Below, piece after piece: positions 8,658-16,590 of a stretch of 64,000 nt of DNA. The notes under the pieces were generated by a model. The model saw only the letters and a list, made by a program, of their open reading frames with translations. It was not told where the DNA came from and made no database searches. The stretch comes from Salisediminibacterium beveridgei (GTDB lineage Bacteria > Bacillota > Bacilli > Bacillales > Salisediminibacteriaceae). The translations under genes and the position numbers were made by a program. The stretch covers positions 1,674,001-1,738,000 of the forward strand of contig NZ_CP012502.1 of the NCBI RefSeq assembly GCF_001721685.1, written 5' to 3'. Positions within the stretch are counted from its first letter, which is position 1. Each line of letters begins with the position of its first letter.

Positions 8658-10346
8658 ATGTTTCTCGATTATAACATGAATCAGCTCGTTTTGCCGATGG
8701 ATTTATCGCTTCAATTACAAAAAAATGATGTCGCTTTTGCAGTGAATGACTTGGTTGAATCGATACCTGAAGAAGCTTTTGAAGCTTTTTATAAAAGTCA
8801 GGGTCGCCCTTCTTATCATCCGAAAATGATGATGAAGGTGATTCTCTGTGCGTATACTCAATCGACTTTTTCTGGACGGAAAATTGAAGCCTTATTGCAG
8901 GACAGTATTCGAATGATGTGGCTGGCACAAGGACACGCGCCGACCTACCGGACGATCAATCGATTCAGAGTACATCCCGACGTTGAAGAGCTCTTACGTC
9001 AGTGTTTTGTGCAATTCAGAAGCCGACTGGTTCAGGAAGAAGCAATTGATAACGAAGCAATTTTTATTGATGGTACAAAGATCGAAGCCAACGCGAATAA
9101 ATTCACGTTCGTATGGAAAAAATCCGTGCAACGGTATCATCATGATATCGTTACGAAATCAAATGCGATCTATGATGAACTGATTGAACAGGAAATCATT
9201 CCTGCGATTGAACTGGAAGATCAGGAAGCCTTAACGGATGATGAGCTGAATAAAGTTCATGAAGAGTTGGACCAGACCGTTCAGGATTACGACAAGCAAA
9301 TCGAAGAGAATGATGATGCGAAGGAAAGAAAAAGACTGAGATCAGAGCGGAAAAAGCCGAAAGAAAAGCGTAAAAAATTTCAGGATTTCATCGAACGTAA
9401 AGCACGTTATGAGAAGGATCTCGCGATCCTGGGTGATCGTAACAGTTACTCGAAAACCGATCATGATGCCACGTTTATGAGAATGAAAGATGACTATATG
9501 AAAAATGGCCAACTGAAAGCCGGTTACAATCTCCAGATTGCAACGGAAGGACAATATACGCTCGCTTATGACATCTATCCAAATCCGACTGACACACGAA
9601 CCCTGATTCCATTTCTGGATACCATCGAGAGACGGTACTTTTCACTGCCTGACTATATTGTTGGGGACGCCGGATACGGAAGCGAACAAAATTATGAGGA
9701 TATTTTTTTGAACCGTCTATCAAGCACACCACTGATCACGTATAGTATGTACCGAAAAGAAAAGAAACGGTCATTCAAAACCGATCGCTACCATGTGATG
9801 AATTGGAATTACAATCAGGATCAAGACTATTTTCTCTGTCCAAACGGCAAAAAAGTCACCTTTCGCTATGTATCCAAACGAACCGATCGCGCAGGATTCG
9901 AACGAACATTCAAGGTCTATGAAAGTGAAGACTGCACGGGCTGTCCCTTACGGGCCAGTTGCACAAAAGCGAAAGAAGGCAAAAACCGTAAGGTTTATTA
10001 CAATGAAAAATGGGAGCTGCAAAAAGAGCATATTCGTCAACTGCTTTCGGAAGAAGAAACTGGCGCGATTTATGGCAGACGTAAAGTCGATGTCGAACCA
10101 GTTTTTGGATTTCTGAAGGCCAATTTGCATTTCACCAGAATGTCGGTGAGAGGCAAAGACAAAGTGAAAAAAGAAATGGGTTTTGCACTCATGGCAGTGA
10201 ACTTGAGAAAGTACACTGCGTTATACTGTTTTTTATATTTGTATCAACAGACAAAACGCTTCCGACTATCAATTTATGATAATCGGAAGCGTATTTTGAT
10301 CATTCAAGGCTTTTTGTCCCAGCCTCTTTTATTATACTTTCAATAA
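8658..10346 (+). CDS. IS1182-family DDE transposase
   Basis: 562-residue transposase. The N-terminal helix-turn-helix region (about 1-110) is followed by an RNase H-fold DDE domain with Asp in FIDGTKIEAN (about 137), Asp in VGDAGYGS (about 336) and Glu in VDVEPVFGFLK (about 480). A small cysteine cluster CTGCPLRASC lies between the second and third acidic residues. A charged coiled-coil insert spans about 200-255. The start follows GGAGG by 7 nt, inside the hairpin described separately. Oddity: the frame reads through IRR and stops 20 bp outside the element, overlapping the end of the opposite-strand REC-GGDEF gene by 15 bp. The last seven residues are host-encoded. No frameshift, so it could be active. 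Confidence 0.92.
   Translation: MFLDYNMNQLVLPMDLSLQLQKNDVAFAVNDLVESIPEEAFEAFYKSQGRPSYHPKMMMKVILCAYTQSTFSGRKIEALLQDSIRMMWLAQGHAPTYRTINRFRVHPDVEELLRQCFVQFRSRLVQEEAIDNEAIFIDGTKIEANANKFTFVWKKSVQRYHHDIVTKSNAIYDELIEQEIIPAIELEDQEALTDDELNKVHEELDQTVQDYDKQIEENDDAKERKRLRSERKKPKEKRKKFQDFIERKARYEKDLAILGDRNSYSKTDHDATFMRMKDDYMKNGQLKAGYNLQIATEGQYTLAYDIYPNPTDTRTLIPFLDTIERRYFSLPDYIVGDAGYGSEQNYEDIFLNRLSSTPLITYSMYRKEKKRSFKTDRYHVMNWNYNQDQDYFLCPNGKKVTFRYVSKRTDRAGFERTFKVYESEDCTGCPLRASCTKAKEGKNRKVYYNEKWELQKEHIRQLLSEEETGAIYGRRKVDVEPVFGFLKANLHFTRMSVRGKDKVKKEMGFALMAVNLRKYTALYCFLYLYQQTKRFRLSIYDNRKRILIIQGFLSQPLLLYFQ
10257..10291 (+). repeat. hairpin inside the 3' end of the transposase gene
   Basis: CGCTTCCGA (10257-10265) pairs with TCGGAAGCG (10283-10291), extended by TATCA/TGATA inside. 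It overlaps transposase codons near the right end and is followed by TATTTT. It may limit incoming or outgoing transcription. Confidence 0.5.
10312..10326 (-). repeat. right terminal inverted repeat (IRR) of the IS
   Basis: TTTTGTCCCAGCCTC, exact complement of IRL. It is translated as part of the transposase C-terminus. Confidence 0.9.
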
Positions 10347-11699
10347 GCGCTTGATCAAACGCTCTGTCCGTTTGAATACAATAGGCATATCCAGTGGTTT
10401 GAACAGGTAATCATCGGCGCCGAGTTTCAACGCTTCGATCACATAATTACCATCTGTTAAGCCAGTGAGCATGGCTACAACGATATTTTCGGAGGGGTAC
10501 TCTTTTCGTATGGTTTTCAGTGTTTCAAATCCATCTTTTCCAGGCATAATTGCGTCCAGTAATAGAACGTATTTCTCGCCGCTTTCATACCATTTGGATG
10601 CGAGGAATCCCTCTCCGTCAGAATACGTTGTCACGCTGATATTCCAAGGTAATTGTACCTCGTGCTTCTTGAAATAATCTTTTAGCATTGTTCTGATCAT
10701 ATCCGTGTCTTCAATGACAATCAGATGAATGGTAGTTTGCGTTTGCTCGGTGATTTTCATCGACGTATCGTATTGACTTATTCTGTTCCGGCCATTGGAC
10801 TTTGCATCATAGAGCGCTTCATCAGTCTCTCCAATGAGTTTCGTCTCATCAAGATTACGCTCGGATATGAAATTTAATCCAGTGGAAAACGTAATGGAAA
10901 ACTGTTCCCCATCATCAGATTCGAAGGTCTGGGTTTCAACTTCCTTTCTAATCCGTTCCACCACTGCCTTTCCATCTTCAGGAAGCGTATTTGGGAACAG
11001 GATCACAAACTCTTCTCCGCCGTACCGGCAGACAATGTCTGATTCCCTGGTTTTGTTATTCAAAATACTTGCAAATTCATTCAACACAACATCCCCTGTG
11101 GTGTGTCCGTGGGTATCATTCACCTTCTTAAAGTGATCAATATCGATCAAAGCAATCGTTCCCGGATCTTCTGTCCGCTGATACCATGCTATCATTTCAT
11201 TCAGTTTGGCGTTCATATACTTCCGATTGAATGTCCGCGTTAAATCATCCACCAGAACCGCCTCGTCGATTCTTCGTTTATATCCCAAACGGTTTTGGAC
11301 CAGCGCATGGATCAGTTTTGCTGAAATGGGTTTTTCGATGAAATCATGTATGCCATTCAAATAGCCCATCATTTTGTCTGTTTCCGATATATTGTTTGAT
11401 ATGACCATCAAAAATCCATGATGGGCTTTCAGGTATTCTGTCAGGTGAGTTAAAAACCGTTCGCCTTTCTTTCCGTCAATAAACTCACTGTCGACGATCA
11501 TGACATGAGGTTTTGCTTCGTACATCAGCTCCATACTTCGAAAATGATTCGGGGCTGCAAAGACTGTATAATCGTGTTCTTCAAGGATTTGTTTGATGGT
11601 TTCAATCTCCTGGAAATCCTGCGCTGTAATGACTATCGTTTCGTATTGTTCGATCAGTTCTGTTTGCTGTAAGGGTTTAAATCCTGGCTGTTGAGTCAT
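10332..11699 (-). CDS. REC-GGDEF-REC response regulator / diguanylate cyclase
   Basis: 455-residue cytoplasmic protein. Order: a divergent REC domain (about 20-135, phosphoacceptor candidate in MIVDSEF), a GGDEF domain (about 150-315), and a second, canonical REC domain (about 325-450; LLLDAIMPGKDG with the aspartate, then KPLD lysine). The GGDEF active-site loop is GGEEF, which is competent. An inhibitory I-site RESD sits five residues before it, as in product-inhibited cyclases. It likely makes c-di-GMP from two GTP under phosphorelay control. Start 11699 is chosen from GGGAGGTGGAG seven bases upstream. The partner kinase is not in the window. Its 3' end abuts the insertion sequence. Confidence 0.9.
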   Translation of the reverse strand: MTQQPGFKPLQQTELIEQYETIVITAQDFQEIETIKQILEEHDYTVFAAPNHFRSMELMYEAKPHVMIVDSEFIDGKKGERFLTHLTEYLKAHHGFLMVISNNISETDKMMGYLNGIHDFIEKPISAKLIHALVQNRLGYKRRIDEAVLVDDLTRTFNRKYMNAKLNEMIAWYQRTEDPGTIALIDIDHFKKVNDTHGHTTGDVVLNEFASILNNKTRESDIVCRYGGEEFVILFPNTLPEDGKAVVERIRKEVETQTFESDDGEQFSITFSTGLNFISERNLDETKLIGETDEALYDAKSNGRNRISQYDTSMKITEQTQTTIHLIVIEDTDMIRTMLKDYFKKHEVQLPWNISVTTYSDGEGFLASKWYESGEKYVLLLDAIMPGKDGFETLKTIRKEYPSENIVVAMLTGLTDGNYVIEALKLGADDYLFKPLDMPIVFKRTERLIKRLLKV

Positions 11700-11781
11700 G
11701 TCTCCACCTCCCGATATCGATACCATTATACAAGATGCCGGGCTTCATTGGTATGGCAATAACAAGCAAAGACTGAATCTC

Positions 11782-13050
11782 CTACTTACGACGGTGGCCT
11801 CCGATGAGGAGGTTACGATGTCTGGCTGTACCTGCATCGGTGTAGGAAGAAGCTCTGAGAATTGCGTTCGGACCATACATGTCACGAATTTCATCCATGA
11901 CATGTCCGATTTCACGTTCCTTTTCGTTATCGCGCTCTGGTTCGAAAAGATTCAGTTGTGCATAGTGGTCAGGTTGGAAGTCACTCAAAGATACACTGAC
12001 TCGCCGTATGGATAGACCGGTGCTCATATGATCATCCAAAAGAGAAATGAGAACCTGGTAAACCGTTCGACTGACATTTGTACATGCGCTCAGGGAACGA
12101 GTACGGCTGAAACCTCCGCCTGTATCGTAGCTGTAGCCGATCATCAGACCGACCGTATTGCCTGCAACGCCTGCTTTTCGGCAGCGCCGGGTGACTTCTT
12201 CTGTCATCTCAAGGAGAATCACCTTGATTTCGTCATAACTATAGTCACGCATCAGAATTTGACCGTTGGAGATGCTCGCATCTTTCACAGGTGGATGACG
12301 CTTCAATTCGGTCAGATCAACACCTTGGGCATGCCAGTAGAGCTGGGATCCCATTGCTTGACCGAACTCCCTGATCAGTTTCGCTTCCCCGGCTTTGGCT
12401 AATTCTCCTACTGTACGAATACCCATTTTATTCAATCGCTTTTGGCTTCTTGAACCGATGCCCCACATGGATCCGACAGGATGAGGCCAAAGAACGGACG
12501 GGACATCGGCATACGTCCAACGGTCAATCCCTGAGGATGTTTTTTTCGCCGCAAGGTCCAGGCATAATTTACTCAACAGCATATTATCCCCAATCCCGAT
12601 GACCGAAGGAACGCCTGTCGTTCGGAGAATGAGCTGCTGGAGATGTCGGCCAGCTTCTTCCGCCGAAGCCCACATATGAGAAACCGGATCAAATGCAGCA
12701 AACACCTCGTCCACGCTGTACACAAAGAGATCGTCAGGAGCAAAATAGTCCTGAAGGGTTTCTGTGATACTCACTGAGACTTGAAGATAGGTGAGCATTT
12801 CAGCATTGACGATGTGAATAGCCGGATGATGGGGGATATCAAAGCGCCTGTTGCCGGTTTTAATACGGAACCGGCGCTTCATTTCGGGAGATGCTGCGAG
12901 AACGATACTGCCATCAAAATCTTCTGCACCTACTACAGCAATACAGGCCTTTAACGGATCTAGGCCCAACTGTCTGGCTGCAATGGATGCATAAAAGGAC
13001 TTCATATCAATACAGAGGGTTGTGCGCACAGGGAATAAATCATATAACAT
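11782..13050 (-). CDS. Y-family translesion DNA polymerase, UvrX/YqjW-like
   Basis: 422-residue ImpB/MucB/SamB-type polymerase that copies past damaged bases. The catalytic acids appear in TLCIDMKSFYAS (about residues 11-22) and in VYSVDEVFAAF (about 110-120). A helix-hairpin-helix WGIGSRSQKRLNKMGI lies near 195-210, and the little-finger domain forms the C-terminal third. It resembles UvrX of Bacillus phage SPbeta and YqjW rather than the housekeeping DinB. Two LexA boxes lie in the 93-bp divergent gap to the YolD-like gene, so SOS induction is expected. SD-like AGGAGG precedes the ATG. Confidence 0.9.
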   Translation of the reverse strand: MLYDLFPVRTTLCIDMKSFYASIAARQLGLDPLKACIAVVGAEDFDGSIVLAASPEMKRRFRIKTGNRRFDIPHHPAIHIVNAEMLTYLQVSVSITETLQDYFAPDDLFVYSVDEVFAAFDPVSHMWASAEEAGRHLQQLILRTTGVPSVIGIGDNMLLSKLCLDLAAKKTSSGIDRWTYADVPSVLWPHPVGSMWGIGSRSQKRLNKMGIRTVGELAKAGEAKLIREFGQAMGSQLYWHAQGVDLTELKRHPPVKDASISNGQILMRDYSYDEIKVILLEMTEEVTRRCRKAGVAGNTVGLMIGYSYDTGGGFSRTRSLSACTNVSRTVYQVLISLLDDHMSTGLSIRRVSVSLSDFQPDHYAQLNLFEPERDNEKEREIGHVMDEIRDMYGPNAILRASSYTDAGTARHRNLLIGGHRRK

Positions 13051-13071
13051 CGGTCTTGCCTCCTATTGATA

Positions 13072-13085
13072 CGAATAAATGTTTG
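13072..13085. promoter_or_regulatory. LexA (SOS) box 1
   Basis: CGAATAAATGTTTG compared with Bacillus CGAAC-N4-GTTCG: two mismatches. It is on the polymerase side of the divergent promoter region. Confidence 0.65.
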
Positions 13086-13107
13086 GTTTATAGTATCAGT
13101 ATAAGTT

Positions 13108-13121
13108 CGAACATATGTTTT
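13108..13121. promoter_or_regulatory. LexA (SOS) box 2
   Basis: CGAACATATGTTTT has a perfect CGAAC half-site and an ATAT centre; the right half differs at two positions. It is on the YolD side, 23 bp before the start codon. Confidence 0.75.
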
Positions 13122-13143
13122 GTAAAGCGGGGAGGTCAACGTG

Positions 13144-13458
13144 ATGCATGACCGTGGAATGAAAAAATGGACACAGATGATGTTGCCGGAACACCGGGCA
13201 CTGCTGAAGGAATTAGATCGTAAAAAAAGCTATGCCCCAAGACCGGATTTGGATCAACAGGAGCTCGAAGAAATGATGAGATGTGCTCAGGAAGCTTATG
13301 CAACGGGGAATCCTGTGATGATCAGCTACTGGACAACGGGACACGTTGAAAACATCACTGGCACCATTCAGAAGTTTGATCAGCAAAGGGGGCAGTTCAG
13401 ATTGGATGACGGAGCGTGGTACAAATGGAAAAGCGTTGTATCGTTGGCTCTAACATAA
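13144..13458 (+). CDS. YolD-like family protein
   Basis: 104-residue protein of the YolD-like family (YolD, YqjX), small proteins found beside UvrX/YqjW-type polymerases. Typical features: an N-terminal helical part with PEHRALLKELDRKK and a C-terminal beta part, ITGTIQKFDQQRGQFRLDDG, ending in WYKWKSVV. Its biochemical role is unknown; the context suggests a helper of SOS mutagenesis. Start 13144 (ATG) or 13141 (GTG) both follow GGGGAGG at 13129-13135. Here it is divergent from the polymerase gene and shares the two LexA boxes. Confidence 0.85.
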   Translation: MHDRGMKKWTQMMLPEHRALLKELDRKKSYAPRPDLDQQELEEMMRCAQEAYATGNPVMISYWTTGHVENITGTIQKFDQQRGQFRLDDGAWYKWKSVVSLALT

Positions 13459-13488
13459 AAAGGATCCCGTCATTTCGACAGAATCCTT
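13457..13488 (-). terminator. terminator of the DUF2812-PadR operon
   Basis: On the minus strand, AAGGATTCTGTC (13488-13477) pairs with GACGGGATCCTT (13471-13460) with two G-U wobbles and a 5-nt loop, then a run of T. On the plus strand the same arms form C-A mismatches, so it acts mainly for the minus strand. Confidence 0.7.
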
Positions 13489-13499
13489 CTCATTTAGAA

Positions 13500-14693
13500 T
13501 TAAGATGCGTCTGAACGGACACGGAAATAATAGCGCCAACAGCGGATGATATCGACAAGCAACAGGATAATCAGACCCAAAGCAGTGGTGAGCAGCACCA
13601 TGTCCATTGTTTGAAATGTCCATGCGTCCCGGAACAGACGGTTGACTGTTCTCCATAAAGTTAGAAATTGAAGTGAAATCAAAAAGCCCAGTAATGCAGA
13701 ACGGGTGAAGGCTAAATCTCGGGCTGAGCGTCGAATGGATTCCGGATCTGTATCAAAAACAGGTTTCGCTACGCGATCAGGGTCATAGGTTTGCATAAAA
13801 ACCGTCCATTTTAATGTGTGACTCTTGGTGCGAAATAGCGGATGCCAGCCAGCTTCATAATGAACCGTTTCAAAAGCCGGAGACGCCGTACGTTCAAAAT
13901 GAACGTGATAGGCAGCATGAGTCGTCGAATCCTGAACAAAGTGAAACCGGATGCCAGCCCATGTGACTTTTTGAAGAATCAATCCCTTTTCGGCATATTT
14001 CTCGAGCCACTTTTCAGTGCGATCAGGTGAAGACATCCAGGCGGGTCGCCATTTGCGAACAGTGGCGTGATGATTGCTTTTTGCGGCGTCAAGGGCATCT
14101 GCCTGTTCCTGCGTCAAGTAACGCATATCCCGGGCGAGTGCATGATTTTCTTCCTTAATCCTGAATAAAGAGTATAATCCGAGGATCAAAATACCAAGCT
14201 GAATCAGACCAAACAAAATCGTAATCAGCCAAAAGGGACTCGTATGAACCGTAACATCCACCGTGTTACTCGACGTAAACAATACGGTGAACAGTGATAG
14301 TTGGAAAAATACGGAAGTGATGACCAGTGCGAAAAAAATGTGCCAACCTGTCCGGATCCGGTTGTTTCGTTGAATCAGTTCATCCCGGACAACATCCGTT
14401 GATTCTCCGGCTGTGAAATCATCATGCCGCAGCACATGCCAATTGCCTTTGGACGCGGCGGTGTACCAGCCGTCGTCCTTCATGGCACGGGGCAGTGCAA
14501 AAGCCTTCTGGTAAACAATGCGAAAGGCTCCGGACGCAGGAGACCCATGATGAAACTGAAAGCCATTCAATAGCCCTTTAAAATTCTGTAAGTGATACCC
14601 GTTTGCTGCCATCGCCTCGAGCCATTTTTCCGTCCGGTGAATATGCAGACTCCATAGATAGCGCCTGCGGGTAATGCTTTGGGTTATATTCAT
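13500..14693 (-). CDS. DUF2812 membrane protein with two DUF2812 units
   Basis: 397-residue protein built from a repeated unit. The N-terminal DUF2812-like segment contains RTEKWLEAMAANGYHLQNF (about 20-38), then two hydrophobic helices (about 112-133 and 150-172). The second unit contains RTEKWLEKYAEKGLILQKV (about 221-239), and two more helices come near the C-terminus. DUF2812 proteins commonly pair with PadR regulators, and here the start overlaps the padR stop by 4 bp (ATGA), so they are translationally coupled. Function is unknown; a sensor or antiporter-like membrane role has not been shown. Confidence 0.8.
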   Translation of the reverse strand: MNITQSITRRRYLWSLHIHRTEKWLEAMAANGYHLQNFKGLLNGFQFHHGSPASGAFRIVYQKAFALPRAMKDDGWYTAASKGNWHVLRHDDFTAGESTDVVRDELIQRNNRIRTGWHIFFALVITSVFFQLSLFTVLFTSSNTVDVTVHTSPFWLITILFGLIQLGILILGLYSLFRIKEENHALARDMRYLTQEQADALDAAKSNHHATVRKWRPAWMSSPDRTEKWLEKYAEKGLILQKVTWAGIRFHFVQDSTTHAAYHVHFERTASPAFETVHYEAGWHPLFRTKSHTLKWTVFMQTYDPDRVAKPVFDTDPESIRRSARDLAFTRSALLGFLISLQFLTLWRTVNRLFRDAWTFQTMDMVLLTTALGLIILLLVDIIRCWRYYFRVRSDAS

Positions 14694-15040
14694 GACAAAT
14701 CGCCTCCAATCGTAAGGGAATGATCATACACTTCCTTGATGCGTGCTTTTTCCCGGTAAAAAACGGATGAGCCAAGCTCGGTAATTTCATACACTTTCTT
14801 TCGCTCACCATCCGCATACACCGTGACGAGGCCGTCTTTGAGCATTTTGTTCAGCGTCCCGTAAATCGTGCCTGAACCGAGAACAATCCGTTCATCGGTC
14901 AACTCCGCGACGTATTTACTGATGCCATACCCGTGACTGGACTGAACCATTAAGCTAAGCAAAATATAAAATGCGGTTTCAGAAAGCGGCTGATATTTAG
15001 CCAAAATCCGTTCCGTCAGTTGCCAATTTGCCAAGATCAT
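14690..15040 (-). CDS. PadR-family transcriptional regulator
   Basis: 116-residue winged-helix repressor. The PadR core is visible as ETAFYILLSLMVQSSHGYGISKYVAEL (start at about residue 20) followed by GSGTIYGTLNKMLKDGLV, the recognition region, and a charged wing. The C-terminal dimerisation helix is short. First gene of an operon with the DUF2812 gene. The start is uncertain: ATG 15040 follows GGGGGG almost directly, while TTG 15034 would have a better-spaced site. The upstream repeats at 15055-15102 are likely its own operator. Confidence 0.9.
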   Translation of the reverse strand: MILANWQLTERILAKYQPLSETAFYILLSLMVQSSHGYGISKYVAELTDERIVLGSGTIYGTLNKMLKDGLVTVYADGERKKVYEITELGSSVFYREKARIKEVYDHSLTIGGDLS

Positions 15041-15049
15041 CACCCCCCG

Positions 15050-15102
15050 ATTATATGTCACAACGTGACCTATCATGGTGTAACTGTATCATGGTGTGAC
15101 AT
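15050..15102. promoter_or_regulatory. divergent control region, probable PadR operator
   Basis: ATGTCAC (15055-15061) is mirrored by GTGACAT (15096-15102). GTCAC-AAC-GTGAC (15057-15069) is a tight palindrome. TATCATGGTGT is repeated directly at 15071 and 15087, a 16-bp period. Half-sites therefore fall about every 15-16 bp. TATAAT for the minus strand lies at 15055-15050. Repeats are observed; assignment to PadR is inference from the position. Confidence 0.6.
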
Positions 15103-15172
15103 AGTAGTCGACGAAGTATGAAACATAAAAGAACGATTTACGTCTAAGGAAATAGAAGGGAGCGTGACAGTC

Positions 15173-16159
15173 ATGAGAAAGACCCTCAAAAGGATGCTGA
15201 TCCTGTTGGTTACATTATGGATTGTGAGCGCCTGCAGTGGACAAAATGACTCGAATGAGGCGATGGAGAATAACGCAGGCAATCAGCCCGCAGACGGGGC
15301 AGGGCAGGATATGGCCGCAGTAGAAGAACAGGATTTTGATAATGAACAAAGAGCCGAAGGCGATAATGTAGCACAGGAAGTTATCGAACCTGAAGAAAGT
15401 GATCGGCAAATCATTTATGAAGGGGATATACATCTCGAGGTTCAAGATTACAGGGCTGCAGTGACGGATATCGAAAGGCAGATTGAAGAGGTGAACGGGT
15501 ACCTTGTTGAATCCGCCACCAGTCGCAGCGGAGAAGACGGAACCAGATCCGGCCGGATGGTCATCCGGATTCCACAGGAAAACTTCTTTTCATTCATTGC
15601 TGATCTGGAAGAATCCGATGCAGAAGTCCTTGAACAGTACACCAGCGGCCGGGACGTCACAGAAGAGTATGTGGACCTTGAATCCAGACTCAGTTCACAG
15701 CAAGCCGTGGAGGAACGACTGATGACGTTTATGGATGACGCGGAAACAACAGAGGACTTATTGAACATCTCCAGTCAATTGACTGATGTACAAGAGGAAA
15801 TTGAGACGATCCAGGGACGAATGAATTATTTGGAAAACCGGGTGGACTACAGTACGTTGCATGTATACTTGAACGAGCGTCCGGCAACGGAAATTCAGGA
15901 TCGTGAAGATTTAGAAACCTGGGAACGGGCGGTGGATCAGTTCATGGGCACCATAAACGGTCTGATCAGGGCCGCAGCTTCTGCAACGGTGTTTATCGTC
16001 GGCTTTTCACCGGTACTGATCCCGGTATTGCTGATTGCAGGTATCATCTATGCCTACAAAAGAAGGAAAAACCAAACAAATGTCGAACAAAACAAGGAGG
16101 CAGAAGAGAGCGGTAACAGGAGTGATGAAAATGGATCATCAGAAAAAACAGACAAGTGA
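15173..16159 (+). CDS. DUF4349 lipoprotein
   Basis: 328-residue exported protein. The signal sequence ends in a lipobox (WIVSAC, Cys about residue 21), so it should be lipid-anchored. An acidic linker follows, then the DUF4349 domain (about 85-245) with long coiled-coil helices around ESRLSSQQAVEERL and DVQEEIETIQGRMNYLENRV. A hydrophobic helix near 265-290 and a basic tail follow. The family has no settled function. Start 15173 (ATG) is favoured by AGAAGGGAG about 10 nt upstream. Divergent from padR, so it may share its control. Confidence 0.85.
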   Translation: MRKTLKRMLILLVTLWIVSACSGQNDSNEAMENNAGNQPADGAGQDMAAVEEQDFDNEQRAEGDNVAQEVIEPEESDRQIIYEGDIHLEVQDYRAAVTDIERQIEEVNGYLVESATSRSGEDGTRSGRMVIRIPQENFFSFIADLEESDAEVLEQYTSGRDVTEEYVDLESRLSSQQAVEERLMTFMDDAETTEDLLNISSQLTDVQEEIETIQGRMNYLENRVDYSTLHVYLNERPATEIQDREDLETWERAVDQFMGTINGLIRAAASATVFIVGFSPVLIPVLLIAGIIYAYKRRKNQTNVEQNKEAEESGNRSDENGSSEKTDK

Positions 16160-16505
16160 TCATGAGAAATTAATACGTGAATGGATCGAGTCAAAAGGGA
16201 ATACCTGTGAATTTGTTTTGCCGGTTACCAGAAAAGACTTCAAGGGATCCAAACTGTATGTCAGCGCAAGCGAAGATTCCCTGCGGTTGCTCGAAGTCGT
16301 TTCCGATCGAGACGTGAACGTCATTGAAACCATTGAATGTACTGAAGAACAAACATGGATTGTCAAAAAAGGCTTTGGAAAACTCGCAGTCAGCAGCAAA
16401 GATGCAGAAACATTCATTGTAGGTAAACAACGGGATCGTCTGCTGCACTGGCTTCGAAGACAGCCCAAAATCCGAATAATTGAGGAGAAAAAACTTTTTT
16501 TGTAA
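16131..16505 (+). CDS. uncharacterised 124-residue protein
   Basis: No family recognised. It is a small soluble protein with an acidic/basic helical start (DHEKLIREWIESKG), a beta-rich middle and a basic C-terminus (HWLRRQPKIRII). The start at 16131 follows AGGAG by 8 nt and overlaps the end of the DUF4349 gene by 29 bp, so it is probably co-transcribed and coupled. ATG 16125 is an alternative. A GC-rich hairpin follows. Confidence 0.6.
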   Translation: MDHQKKQTSDHEKLIREWIESKGNTCEFVLPVTRKDFKGSKLYVSASEDSLRLLEVVSDRDVNVIETIECTEEQTWIVKKGFGKLAVSSKDAETFIVGKQRDRLLHWLRRQPKIRIIEEKKLFL

Positions 16506-16523
16506 ATGAATGAATCTTTTCAG

Positions 16524-16560
16524 TGAACGCTCCCGTATGTAGACCGTGCGGGAGCGTTCA
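16524..16560 (+). terminator. hairpin after the DUF4349 pair
   Basis: Perfect 12-bp stem TGAACGCTCCCG (16524-16535) with 16549-16560 and a 13-nt loop. No T-run follows (GCATAG), so termination is uncertain. Confidence 0.45.
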
Positions 16561-16590
16561 GCATAGAATTGCAGCAAGGGAGTGAGGCAG

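Larger units (their letters stand above)
8364..10326 (+). mobile_element. IS1182/IS1272-type insertion sequence
   Basis: Complete 1,963-bp element bounded by perfect 15-bp inverted repeats GAGGCTGGGACAAAA (8364-8378) and its complement (10312-10326). The ends resemble the GAGGCTGGGACA ends I recall for staphylococcal IS1272/IS1182. Contents in order: IRL, a terminator-like hairpin (8397-8416), an imperfect palindrome (8432-8558), a hairpin covering the transposase ribosome binding site (8599-8657), and the transposase. No clear target duplication: the left flank ends TAAAAG and the right begins TTTTAT. It lies between trpB and the REC-GGDEF gene, whose stop codon is 6 bp from IRR. Neither gene is disrupted. 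Confidence 0.9.
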
